Shown piece after piece: positions 7,386 to 15,397 of a stretch of DNA of 17,786 nucleotides. Source of the stretch: a bacterium (GTDB taxonomy: Bacteria; Ratteibacteria; UBA8468; B48-G9; JAFGKM01); contig JALNXB010000039.1 in NCBI GenBank assembly GCA_023230585.1, positions 1 to 17,786 of the forward strand, given 5' to 3'. The notes below the pieces were generated by a model. The model was given only the letters and a program-made list of their open reading frames with translations, had not been told where the DNA came from and searched no databases. The stretch's first letter is position 1; each line of letters begins with the position of its first letter. The translations under genes were made by a program, and so were the position numbers.

Positions 7386-7865
7386 TTAATAGGTAATTTT
7401 ATTCTGTTTTTTTGACCACTCGATAAAGGGCAGTAAACATTTATCTCTATCAATCATTATTTTTTTAAGAAGTTTTTTTTCTTTTTTAATATCTATGATC
7501 TCGTAAATAACTCTATCATCAAACCCTATATCTTCTGCATCGTTTCTTGTGCATCCATAGTATAATTTTTTTATTCGAGCCCAGAGTATTGCAGAAAGAC
7601 ACATCGGACAAGGTTCACAGGTAGAAAAGATTTCACAGTCACTCAGATCAAACTTGTCAAGAAATTTTGAAGCTTCTCTTATGGCAAGTATTTCCGCATG
7701 AGCAGTTGGGTCTTTTGAGGATATAACTCTATTATGAGTTTTAGCAATAACCTTACCATTGTGTGTTATAACAGCTCCAAAAGGACCACCGTTTTGATTT
7801 TGTATACCTTTAAACGCTTCTTTAACTGCTACTTCCATAAAAAAACTTCTATCTTCTTTTCTCAT
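7386..7865 (-). CDS. guaD: Guanine deaminase (cytidine deaminase superfamily)
   Basis: This 159-residue enzyme converts guanine to xanthine and ammonia in purine salvage or catabolism, in the cytoplasm. Zinc ligands are His56 in HAE (Glu58 is the proton shuttle) and Cys86 and Cys89 in CEPCPMC. The N-terminal GGPFGAVI, the AEDIGFDD segment (110-117) and the short C-terminal tail ending in Tyr match the Bacillus-type GuaD family rather than tRNA adenosine deaminase TadA. I chose the ATG at 7865. The longer in-frame version uses TTG at 7940 and would overlap the preceding secreted-protein gene. An alternative ATG lies at 7838. No strong ribosome site is visible, and the gap to the upstream stop is 31 bases. 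It sits between two paralogous secreted-protein genes. Confidence 0.88.
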   Translation of the reverse strand: MRKEDRSFFMEVAVKEAFKGIQNQNGGPFGAVITHNGKVIAKTHNRVISSKDPTAHAEILAIREASKFLDKFDLSDCEIFSTCEPCPMCLSAILWARIKKLYYGCTRNDAEDIGFDDRVIYEIIDIKKEKKLLKKIMIDRDKCLLPFIEWSKKQNKITY

Positions 7866-7896
7866 ATATATTCTAAAAAAAAAAGAACTTAAAAAA

Positions 7897-8526
7897 TTAC
7901 TCTTTAGTTGCTTTTTTAAGGTTAACTTTAAGATTGTCAATAAAAGCGCCGTCTTTATTGGTAAACGCTATTCTTATGCCGTTCAATTCTTTATTGTTAA
8001 CTTTTTCTGGTATGCTGAGTTTTCCTGTCTTTTCACTCCACTCAGATTCTGTAGTTGTTTTAAAGAAAAGGCTACCTATACTTGCATATTTACCTTCTGT
8101 TTTACCATAACCGTACAAGTAAAAAAATATTTCAGATTTTTCAGGGTTTTTTGCAAAAAAGGTTACTTCTACCTCATCTCCTGCTGAAACCTCAAAAATT
8201 GTGGGGGTCATTATATGTCCCTTAAGGTATATGCAATTATTTCCACTTTTAGATTGAGATTTATCTTGTATAAATCTAAATTCTCCATCTTTTGCTGTAG
8301 CAGTAAGGTTTAATGTCCATTTAGCGGGTAATATCAAAGGAGATTCAAGTTTAAAGTTAAGCGACTCAGCTCGTTCAATAATAGCTTTTGAAACATATGT
8401 GGCTATTTCTTCAAAATCTCCGTTAATGTCAAGTTCTTCAGCGCCTGCAAATTTTCCGAAAACAGACAAAACTAAGCCCAAAACAACAAAAAAGACAAAA
8501 CCTTTCATATTCCTCAATCTTTTCAT
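7897..8526 (-). CDS. Small secreted carbohydrate-binding-like protein (paralogue B)
   Basis: This 209-residue protein has a signal peptide (about 1-29, cleavage near AGA-EE). It has the same single beta-sandwich-like domain as paralogue A at 6369-7004: it begins DINGDFE, contains SPLILPAKWTLN and YLKGHIM, and closes GAFIDNLKV. No catalytic residues stand out. A strong AGGAGG (complement of 8532-8537) precedes the ATG. It is the first gene after the promoter at 8628-8656 and probably heads the operon with guaD, DUF486 and paralogue A. Exported lectin-like or surface-binding function is inferred from the fold pattern; the ligand is unknown. Confidence 0.75.
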   Translation of the reverse strand: MKRLRNMKGFVFFVVLGLVLSVFGKFAGAEELDINGDFEEIATYVSKAIIERAESLNFKLESPLILPAKWTLNLTATAKDGEFRFIQDKSQSKSGNNCIYLKGHIMTPTIFEVSAGDEVEVTFFAKNPEKSEIFFYLYGYGKTEGKYASIGSLFFKTTTESEWSEKTGKLSIPEKVNNKELNGIRIAFTNKDGAFIDNLKVNLKKATKE

Positions 8527-8627
8527 TATTTCCTCCTTTTTTAACTTGTTCGTTCTGCCAAACTTGGCTATGTTTTAAGTCGCCTTTAATAATCCCACCA
8601 CTATCCTTTAAACATCTGCTTTTCTTT

Positions 8628-8656
8628 ATTATACCTGTCAAAAGGTTATTTGTAAA
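8628..8656 (-). promoter_or_regulatory. Promoter of the secreted-protein/guaD operon
   Basis: On the minus strand TTTACA (8651-8656) and TATAAT (8628-8633) are spaced by 17 bases. This gives a start near 8621 and a leader of about 95 bases before the ATG at 8526. The leader contains a small GCCAA/TTGGC inverted repeat. It separates this operon from the large secreted protein upstream. Confidence 0.7.
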
Positions 8657-8720
8657 AATATATACTGTAAACGCTCCTTTAAGTTCATTTTTTATTACTA
8701 TTATCTTCTACTTAATATAT

Positions 8721-11700
8721 CTATTCTATTTTTATCATTAAGGCTTCCGAAACCTCAGAACGGTTATCCCAATTATCTACTGCTACTACTTTGTAATAGT
8801 ATTCTGTCCCTTTTTTGAGTTTTAGGTCGGTAAAAAATATATCAGTTTCGCTTCCTATAATAGTTTCAGGTCCTACTTTAAAATCTTTATCTTCACCTCG
8901 GTATATATTGTAATACCTTATACCTTGCGGAGCAGTAGAAAGTTCCCATTCAATTCTTACATAAGGAGGTGCTATTGTATACCCTCTCCACTCAAGCGGT
9001 TCGCCTTCCCCTTTTCTTTCAGATATTTTAACTTTTTGAGGTGTTGAAGGTTTTACAGTGGGAGTGTTATCAAGATTGGTTGGTATAAAAGATAGGTCGT
9101 TTGTAATAAGGATATTGTCAAGCGCTATACCTGTATCAGAGGTTGAAAAGACAATTTCAGTTTTGCCCGTGGATAAATCAATGGGGCGTCCTACTATCTC
9201 AACCCATCTCCATTCAGACCCTTCCACAGGTAGGTTGCCTATAGTTTTATTACCGATTTTTACTGTAAAACTTCTCTCTCCAACTTCTCCTTGAGGTTGC
9301 CAACCAGTAGTATAACTTTCTCGCTCAATTCCAGACATACCTCTTACTCTTGCCATAACCTTCCATCTACCTTTAATAGGGATATTAGTTTTCAGTTTTA
9401 CTTTCCCTTCCAACCCTTCTTCAAGTTGTTTCTTATAAATAAGTTCAGGGTCAGTTACTGCAACAGCGTAACAGTTGGAAGCGTTTTTTGGCTCAAAAAA
9501 TGGCACCATAGGGTTTACCAATTGGCTTTCTTCTGGTTGATAAAATAACCTAAACAATCTATTATTTCCAAGAGATACCTCATTTGAAAAGATTCTGCTT
9601 TCAAGCCCTGAGTGTTCCACAGAAGTTACAACATAAAACCCTTTTGTCTTGCTTGGCAGTTCATAAAACATCTCTCTTACAGGTTTTGGGTTAAGTTTTG
9701 TCCAATTACCTTTACCGCTCTCCTTCGAATAATAGATATTATAACCCATAATTTCTGCGTTATACTGAGGTTTATCCCAAACTAACCGTTTGCTCTTAAA
9801 CTGCACATTTACAGGTGGTAGAGGATAACGTGCAATTGCTATATAAGCGTCTCCTAATGTTCCATTTGAGTTTTTTAATGCAAGCATAGAGGAAGAATAT
9901 AACACTTTTGTAAAGTCAGGACTTGGAGTTGGTGCCGGCACGATTAAAGATGCCGCAGTTCTTGCCTCGCCTATGCCAGCCTGTTTCTCTTTTATTATTT
10001 CAGCTATTTTCTTGTTTCGTTCATAATAGTCACTATTTTTTATAAAGATAGTCCAGAAGGTATCGTGCCATAAATCTATCATTGCAACAGTTAAACCAGG
10101 ATAACCTCCTGCCCATACTATTGCATAATCTTTGTTACGTTGAAACTCATTAGGCCAGGATATATGATCCATTCTTGTATAATTGCCAATAAATTTTACT
10201 TGATTGGTGTGCGGGCATTGAGTGCTTATTGTTGAACCAAATCCGCTATGTTCTCCGAGAGAACACATATATATACGAGTTCCATCTTCAAGAACAAGTG
10301 TAGCTGAGTCACTAAAAGGAGGTTGCCCCGCCGCAAGGTCCCACCATATTAGGCGCCCTCTACTGTATGAACCGGGAGTAATCTCTACCTTTGGGTTGGT
10401 TCGAACTCTCAATAGACCTCTTGTATCTTTTATGTTTAATGGGAGCATCCATACTTGATAAGGATTTTCAGGGTCGTTGAAATCTTTTTCTTTGTTAAGT
10501 TCAAACGCAAAATATCTGTTGCCATCCTTATCCACTGAATTATGCCAGTTGTCTCCTCCTTTTCCCCACGCTGCACTCATACCTGGATTAACAATATCGT
10601 TTTCAGGTTTTTTTGATATACTCTTAATTTTAAAACTTTTAAAATTGTTGCCTTCTGTATCTGAAAGCCCAATTTTCTTTTGATCTTTTGAAATCCATAC
10701 AAGCGTGTTATGAGTTATTCTTTTTGTATCTTGTCCCCTTCCGCAAGAGGTTGATGGTATAAAGGCTATATCCCATTCAGGAATTGTAGGTAATACTATT
10801 TTTTTTGTTTCACCAGTTACCAGATTAAGCATTTCAACTCTTATAGGTGGGTTGTTCTTTCTTGTCCTTATAGTGGCTATCCAGTCTGAAGGGTCAGATG
10901 TGTTGGGCAGGTTCTTTTCTTCCCACGGAAAAAGCCACAAAAATCTATTGGGCCACGCTTTTGAAGGTGAACCGTATCTATGTGAGCCGTCGGTTCTCAT
11001 AATATATCCTGGTCTTCTGTTGCCAACCTGCACATATTTCCCGTTATGACTGAAATCTTGAAACCCAACATAAGAAAGGTTAACCTGTCCATCTTGAGTT
11101 ATAAGCCAAAGTTCTGTCCCAATAAAGGTATCTTTAAAAATAACCTTACCTGGTCTATCCCAGTTTGGGTTATCGTTAATCGTTTCAAGTTTGTGTAGGG
11201 GATGAACAGGGATTTTTGTTGCCCAATTTCGAGGTAAAGAAGTATCACCGAGACGTATAAGTTGCACCTCCTTGATTCTTGTTTCCCCTTTATGGGTGGA
11301 GGGGTCGTTATAAATTCTGCGTATACCTAATAACACTGATAGATTTTTCTCACCAAAACCGTCTACATAAAAAGGAAGTTCTACCCATTGATACTCCTCT
11401 GAAATACTTATAGATAAAGAAGCAATTCCAACTAAACTTGTTGCACTGGTATTTGCTTTAATCAATGCTTTAAAAAGATAATGTCCAGGAGCAAGACTAA
11501 CACTTTGAGTGAAGGAGTCGTAGGTTTTTATTGTTGTTATAACAGCTGCTTTCTCTTTTTCGTCATAATAAAATTTAGAATTCCCTCTCAATACCCATCC
11601 TTCTGGTAGCCCATTTTTCACTATAGAGAAATCAGGGTTTTTTATAAGAATTACTTCAGAGGTGTAAACTGTATGAACAAAAAAGAATACCAAACTTAAA

Positions 11701-11729
11701 ATAGATAGAAACAATAAATTTTTTTTCAT
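8721..11729 (-). CDS. Large modular secreted protein with FN3 and carbohydrate-binding-like domains
   Basis: This 1002-residue exported protein has a signal peptide (about 1-23). Residues 24-160 form a beta-sandwich-like module (NPDFS, PEGWVLRGN, closing TRIKEVQLIRL). Residues about 170-630 form a large central region rich in W/F/Y and short beta-strand repeats (QDFSHNGKYVQVGN, IAFIPSTSCG, RMDHISWPN), suggesting a beta-propeller or similar fold. Residues about 637-720 form a fibronectin type III-like domain (MGYNIYYSKE). Residues 724-879 form a second binding module ending IALDNILI. Residues about 898-1002 form a second FN3-like domain (YYNIYRGEDKDF, TEYYYKVVAVDNWDNRSEV). No known catalytic motif is recognised in the centre. 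AGGAG (complement of 11735-11739) supports the start. It is probably a polysaccharide-binding or degrading surface protein; the enzyme class is unknown. Confidence 0.8.
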   Translation of the reverse strand: MKKNLLFLSILSLVFFFVHTVYTSEVILIKNPDFSIVKNGLPEGWVLRGNSKFYYDEKEKAAVITTIKTYDSFTQSVSLAPGHYLFKALIKANTSATSLVGIASLSISISEEYQWVELPFYVDGFGEKNLSVLLGIRRIYNDPSTHKGETRIKEVQLIRLGDTSLPRNWATKIPVHPLHKLETINDNPNWDRPGKVIFKDTFIGTELWLITQDGQVNLSYVGFQDFSHNGKYVQVGNRRPGYIMRTDGSHRYGSPSKAWPNRFLWLFPWEEKNLPNTSDPSDWIATIRTRKNNPPIRVEMLNLVTGETKKIVLPTIPEWDIAFIPSTSCGRGQDTKRITHNTLVWISKDQKKIGLSDTEGNNFKSFKIKSISKKPENDIVNPGMSAAWGKGGDNWHNSVDKDGNRYFAFELNKEKDFNDPENPYQVWMLPLNIKDTRGLLRVRTNPKVEITPGSYSRGRLIWWDLAAGQPPFSDSATLVLEDGTRIYMCSLGEHSGFGSTISTQCPHTNQVKFIGNYTRMDHISWPNEFQRNKDYAIVWAGGYPGLTVAMIDLWHDTFWTIFIKNSDYYERNKKIAEIIKEKQAGIGEARTAASLIVPAPTPSPDFTKVLYSSSMLALKNSNGTLGDAYIAIARYPLPPVNVQFKSKRLVWDKPQYNAEIMGYNIYYSKESGKGNWTKLNPKPVREMFYELPSKTKGFYVVTSVEHSGLESRIFSNEVSLGNNRLFRLFYQPEESQLVNPMVPFFEPKNASNCYAVAVTDPELIYKKQLEEGLEGKVKLKTNIPIKGRWKVMARVRGMSGIERESYTTGWQPQGEVGERSFTVKIGNKTIGNLPVEGSEWRWVEIVGRPIDLSTGKTEIVFSTSDTGIALDNILITNDLSFIPTNLDNTPTVKPSTPQKVKISERKGEGEPLEWRGYTIAPPYVRIEWELSTAPQGIRYYNIYRGEDKDFKVGPETIIGSETDIFFTDLKLKKGTEYYYKVVAVDNWDNRSEVSEALMIKIE

Positions 11730-11856
11730 ATATTCTCCTATGTTTTCTAACTACCTGTTTCTGCTTGCTTTAGGAAGGGTTGTTGAGTACTCTGGATAAA
11801 TCCAAAAGGAGAGGAGGATAAGAAGAGTTCTTTTTATACTTTGAGATAACCTTAGT

Positions 11857-12114
11857 TTATACCTTGCGAAGACTAAAAAAACATCCAGATATAAGACCAA
11901 CAAAAGTCATAATATTAAAATTAAAACCCACCTTAAAGGTTATATATAGTATAAGTATATCAAGTTTCTCAACGCTCCAAACAGGCGTCAAGTTTGCAGA
12001 AACTATTTCGTGTATCTTTCCTGTTACGGGTAAAATTTGAAGTAACAATTCTCCTACTGCTGTCCCAATAAGAGAAAAAAGAAACAAAGTTAAAATAATG
12101 TATAGGATTTTCAT
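11857..12114 (-). CDS. DUF4321 small membrane protein
   Basis: This 85-residue protein has an N-terminal membrane helix (ILYIILTLFLFSLIGTAVGE) and a second near the C-terminus (FNFNIMTFVGLISGCFFSL). The order G-x-x-x-G-E-L-L, a P-x-W/F loop, then LDILILYITFKVGFNFN matches DUF4321, a short membrane family of unknown function. I chose the ATG at 12114. The longer in-frame version begins at TTG 12150, within a likely -35 box, and has no ribosome site. The gene is divergent from coaX and is followed after 127 bases by the large secreted-protein gene. Confidence 0.75.
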   Translation of the reverse strand: MKILYIILTLFLFSLIGTAVGELLLQILPVTGKIHEIVSANLTPVWSVEKLDILILYITFKVGFNFNIMTFVGLISGCFFSLRKV

Positions 12115-12121
12115 AAATAAT

Positions 12122-12150
12122 AGTTTAAAATAAGGTACGGTGTTTGTCAA
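12122..12150 (-). promoter_or_regulatory. Candidate promoter of the DUF4321 gene (possibly leaderless)
   Basis: On the minus strand TTGACA (12145-12150) is followed after 17 bases by TAAACT (12122-12127), which matches the -10 consensus at four of six positions. Transcription would start almost at the ATG (12114), and no Shine-Dalgarno precedes that ATG. Confidence 0.4.
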
Positions 12151-12198
12151 AATTTTATTTAGTTTCTTCTACAAACAACTGGTTTAACAACGTTTTTT

Positions 12199-12227
12199 TT
12201 GAAAAAGAAGTTTAAGAGTGGTATATT
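12199..12227 (+). promoter_or_regulatory. Promoter of the coaX-birA-CorC operon
   Basis: TTGAAA (12199-12204) and TATATT (12222-12227) are separated by 17 bases. The start would be near 12234, just before the GGAGG ribosome site at 12239-12243. Confidence 0.65.
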
Positions 12228-12251
12228 AAGAATTAAATGGAGGTAACAAAT

Positions 12252-12980
12252 ATGAGCACTGTCGCTATAGATATTGGTAACGGCAGGATAAAGATAGGAT
12301 ACTTTAGGAATAATAGGTTAAAACATTCTAATTTTATATCTACTGGTAGTTTTGAGGACCTTACTTTTGATTCTCAATGGCAGAAAGAGAAGGTTTCAAC
12401 TGTTGGTATATCTTCTGTTGTCCCAAAGGTTAATAGTGATATCAAGAAAAAAATTGCATATTTTTTTCCAGACGCTAAGATTATGGAGATATCTGTGGAG
12501 GATTGTGGTATCCCTTTAAGAATAAAAAACCCTGATACAATTGGGGTTGATAGGGTTGTTAATTGTGTTGCTGCTTTGGAGTTGTTTGGCGGAAATACAG
12601 TAGTTGTGGATATGGGGACGGCTATAACAGTGGATATAATTTCAAAAAAAAGAGAGTTTTTGGGTGGTGTTATTATGCCTGGTTATAACTTGTGGGTTAA
12701 GAGTCTTTATAACACTGCTATGATAAAGCCCTGTGAAAACTCTGTGCCAAGAATACCTGGTAAAAATACTGGAGAGGCTATTTCTGCTGGAGTAAAGTAT
12801 GGTTTTTTAGGAGCAATAAATAATATACTTGAAAAGGTGTTTAAAAAGTTTCCAGAAGCAACCCTTCTGCTGACAGGTGGAGATGCAACACGGTTTTGCA
12901 GTTCTATACAATATAAAAACCATTTAAATAAGAATTTAACCCTTGAAGGAATAAATTATGTTGTTGCAAGATATACCTGA
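12252..12980 (+). CDS. coaX: Type III pantothenate kinase
   Basis: This 242-residue cytoplasmic enzyme phosphorylates pantothenate, the first step of coenzyme A synthesis. It is an ASKHA-fold kinase. The first phosphate motif is AIDIGNGRIKIG (Asp7). The pantothenate and catalytic region is NPDTIGVDRV (93-102, Asp100). The second phosphate motif is VVVDMGTAITVD (117-128). GGVIMPG (138-144), TGEAISAGVKYG (173-184) and TGGDA (208-212) follow. I chose the ATG at 12252 because GGAGG at 12239-12243 lies just upstream. The in-frame ATG at 12237 precedes and overlaps that site. The gene overlaps birA by 23 bases; pairing of coaX with birA is common in bacteria. Confidence 0.95.
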   Translation: MSTVAIDIGNGRIKIGYFRNNRLKHSNFISTGSFEDLTFDSQWQKEKVSTVGISSVVPKVNSDIKKKIAYFFPDAKIMEISVEDCGIPLRIKNPDTIGVDRVVNCVAALELFGGNTVVVDMGTAITVDIISKKREFLGGVIMPGYNLWVKSLYNTAMIKPCENSVPRIPGKNTGEAISAGVKYGFLGAINNILEKVFKKFPEATLLLTGGDATRFCSSIQYKNHLNKNLTLEGINYVVARYT

Positions 12981-13581
12981 AAGTATCAAAAACTTGGAAG
13001 GGTTTAGGTTTTCAAAAGTTATCAACGGAGAACCAGTCTACTGGTTTGGACAGACAACTTCTACAATGGATATTGTAGATAAACTTCTAAAATTTCCCAA
13101 TACTGTTATAACTGGAATAATTGTTGCTGACGAACAGACGCAAGGCAGAGGTAGGTATGGTAAAATATGGACTTCTAATATTGGTGGGTTATATTTTTCG
13201 TGGTTAATAAAAGCAGAAGACAATCTAACTACTTTTATATCAGAACTTACAACTTTTTCTCTTGTGGAAACCTTAAAATCTTTTAAAATTATTTGCGGTA
13301 TCAAACTTCCTAATGATATAATATATAAAGGACAAAAAATTTCTGGTATACTTATTGAAAAGAAAGGTGATTTTTACAATATCGGTATTGGAATCAATGT
13401 TTCTAATGAAATATCAGATGTGAAACAAGGTGTTTCTATGAGTATGATTTTAGGAAGGAGTGTTGAAAGCAGAGAAGAAGTATTAGGACAATTCATAAAC
13501 TGTTTTCGAACTTATAAAAAATATTTTTCAGACAACAGAGAATTGTACCTAAAAAAATGGAGTAACTATTTAATAAAATGA
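12958..13581 (+). CDS. birA: Biotin-[acetyl-CoA-carboxylase] ligase (catalytic core only)
   Basis: This 207-residue enzyme activates biotin with ATP and attaches it to the carrier protein of biotin-dependent carboxylases. Motifs seen are TTSTMD (33-38), the biotinyl-AMP loop TQGRGRYGKIW (61-71), KLPNDIIYKGQKISGILIE (116-134) and GIGINV (143-148). There is no N-terminal helix-turn-helix and the C-terminus is short, so it is a group I ligase that should not repress transcription directly. AAGGA at 12946-12950 supports the ATG. The gene overlaps coaX upstream by 23 bases and the transporter gene downstream by four (ATGA). Confidence 0.93.
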   Translation: MLLQDIPESIKNLEGFRFSKVINGEPVYWFGQTTSTMDIVDKLLKFPNTVITGIIVADEQTQGRGRYGKIWTSNIGGLYFSWLIKAEDNLTTFISELTTFSLVETLKSFKIICGIKLPNDIIYKGQKISGILIEKKGDFYNIGIGINVSNEISDVKQGVSMSMILGRSVESREEVLGQFINCFRTYKKYFSDNRELYLKKWSNYLIK

Positions 13582-14894
13582 GCGAACCTGATTTGCCCAA
13601 CTACCTTTTGCAGAACTACCTTTTTTATATAATTATACTTATATCTTTTTCTGCATTTTTTTCAGCCTCTGAAACTGCGTTTGTTTCTTTTGGGAAACAC
13701 CATTTTCAAAAACTTCTTGAAAAAGACGAAAACAAGTCAAAGAGGTTGCAATTCTGGTTTAACGACCCTCAAAGAGTTCTTGCCACTCTACTTGTTGGTA
13801 ATAATATAGTTAACATTCTTGCTGCTGTTATATTATCAATGGTTTCTTATCAAAGATGGCCTAATATGCATCCGATAATCATAACCTTGATTTTAACTTT
13901 CTTTATCCTTATTTTTGGAGAAATAACTCCAAAAAGTTTTGGGAAAAAATACTCTGAGACTATCGCTTACCATTTTTCTCCTATTATTCGCCTGTTCTGT
14001 TGTCTCTTTTCTCCAGTTATCCGCTTGCTACTCTTATTTTCACGAGGATTTGTAAGAATTTTTGGGCTAAAATTGGAATCTCTTTTTCCTGTATTAACTG
14101 AAGATGATGTTAGAGCAATGATAATTGCAGGTGAAGAAGATGGTGTTATAGAAGAAGAAGAAAAGAATATGATTGACAGTATATTTAGTTTGGGTGATAC
14201 CCTTGTAAAAGAGATAATGATACCCAGGGTCAATATTATAGCCATTCAACATAACGAGCCGATAAAAGAAATATTTGGGAAAATAGCCAAAGAGGGACAT
14301 TCTAGGTTACCTGTTTATAAAGAAAATCTTGATAAAATTATGGGAATTGTTTATGTTAAAGATATTATAGCTCACGCTTTTGATGATTTTGGAGGACAGA
14401 AAGAGAAAGTTGCAGAAAACTTTATGAGAGAAGCATACTTTATTCCAGAAACAAAAAAAGTTGGAGACCTTTTAAAAGAACTTCAAGGGAAAAAAACTCA
14501 AATGGCTATTGTTGTTGATGAGTATGGAGGTACATCTGGCTTAATTACTATGGAAGACCTTGTTGAGGAGATAGTAGGAGAAATTTCAGATGAATATGCT
14601 AAAGAGATAAAAGAGTTGGTACACCTTGCTGATGGAAGTTTTCTTGTTTACGGTGGAATGGAGATAGAGAAAGTAAACGATGAGATTGGGCTTGAGTTGC
14701 CAGAAGGTGAGTTTGAAACAATAGCCGGTTTTGTGTTGGAGCATTTTGGCAAATTCCCTATAAAAGGGGAGGGGTTTGTTTATGGTTCACACGAGTTTAT
14801 AGTCAACGATGCAGACCACAAAAAAGTTAGACTTGTTAGAATAAAAAAAGTAAAAAACGAAGAAAATAACGATGTTTCAATTAACACAAAGTAA
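13578..14894 (+). CDS. CorC/HlyC (CNNM) family transporter: DUF21, CBS pair, CorC domain
   Basis: This 438-residue inner-membrane protein belongs to the CNNM/CorC family of Mg2+-linked ion transporters, often mislabelled hemolysin. The DUF21 membrane domain (about 10-165) holds SASETAF (29-35), LATLLVGNN (68-76) and GEITPK (114-119). Two CBS domains follow (about 212-270 and 280-335), with the conserved DEYGGTSGLIT (314-324). A C-terminal transporter-associated domain (about 345-425) holds GEFETIAGFVL. The length is usual for the family. Its ATG overlaps the birA stop (ATGA), so translation is coupled. A repeat-filled intergenic region follows. Confidence 0.93.
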   Translation: MSEPDLPNYLLQNYLFYIIILISFSAFFSASETAFVSFGKHHFQKLLEKDENKSKRLQFWFNDPQRVLATLLVGNNIVNILAAVILSMVSYQRWPNMHPIIITLILTFFILIFGEITPKSFGKKYSETIAYHFSPIIRLFCCLFSPVIRLLLLFSRGFVRIFGLKLESLFPVLTEDDVRAMIIAGEEDGVIEEEEKNMIDSIFSLGDTLVKEIMIPRVNIIAIQHNEPIKEIFGKIAKEGHSRLPVYKENLDKIMGIVYVKDIIAHAFDDFGGQKEKVAENFMREAYFIPETKKVGDLLKELQGKKTQMAIVVDEYGGTSGLITMEDLVEEIVGEISDEYAKEIKELVHLADGSFLVYGGMEIEKVNDEIGLELPEGEFETIAGFVLEHFGKFPIKGEGFVYGSHEFIVNDADHKKVRLVRIKKVKNEENNDVSINTK

Positions 14895-14980
14895 GATGTA
14901 TGGAGTGAGTCTTCAGTAAACATTGTTCAGAGCAGATAGTCTGTTAGGTAAAAGTATAGAAATACTAAGGATAAAAGATG

Positions 14981-15031
14981 AGACTCCCCTTATATGCCAT
15001 TCCAGACTTGATCCGGAACCTCGTTTTTTAC
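14981..15031 (+). repeat. Fragment of the long dispersed repeat (same orientation as 2155-2327)
   Basis: This 51-base stretch aligns without gaps to 2229-2279 at 46 positions. The palindrome ATTCCGG-acttgat-CCGGAAT has decayed here to ATTCCAG...CCGGAAC, so this is an older or diverged copy. A further piece, cgaaggtcagacctccg at 15172-15188, matches the right-hand copy near 17733 but in the opposite relative orientation. Confidence 0.75.
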
Positions 15032-15102
15032 GTTATGATACTACCGGCGTGGGTCAGGTTAGAGGGAAAAAAGTATGGGGCGTTATTTACTCACTCCCTC
15101 TC

Positions 15103-15150
15103 TTTGCCTTCTTCCCTTGAGGGAGAAGGATCAAGGATGAGGGGGGCCTT
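15103..15150 (-). repeat. Dispersed repeat with CTCCC/GGGAG hairpin, copy 2
   Basis: The reverse complement reproduces the segment at 2093-2140, including the C-run, tcatccttgatcct and the hairpin around ctccctcaaggga. Together with 14981-15031 it fills the middle of the 503-base gap 14895-15397. That gap holds no credible gene. Its right part (15275-15397) is very AT-rich and contains the 16-base perfect palindrome ATATAAAATTTTATAT at 15294-15309, possibly part of the murJ promoter region. Confidence 0.65.
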
Positions 15151-15397
15151 ACTACCTACGGTTTATAAAGACGAAGGTCAGACCTCCGAAAAGGGCGCCG
15201 AGGATCGACCTTCATTAGTGGAAAAGGAATGGAAAGAAAGATTAATATGGGGATGGTCTACTAATATTCATTAAATGGTTTTGTTACATTTTAATATAAA
15301 ATTTTATATCAAAAATTTAGGTATAGCAGTAGAAAGGTTTTCAAGTTTAAAAAGTTTGTTCCTTTAGAATAACTATTTCCTTTCTCTTAAAAAAATA

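Noticed and set aside
7376..7453. Longer DUF486 start at TTG 7453
   Set aside because: It adds hydrophilic residues absent from the family and overlaps the deaminase coding region; the ATG at 7375 gives the normal length.
8634..8641. TTGACA adjacent to TATAAT on the minus strand as a -35/-10 pair
   Set aside because: They are only two bases apart; the functional spacing is given by TTTACA at 8651-8656 with 17 bases.
14923..15274. Two overlapping plus-strand open frames of 65 and 98 codons
   Set aside because: They run through dispersed intergenic repeats (14981-15212), have no ribosome site and translate to low-complexity sequence typical of repeats.
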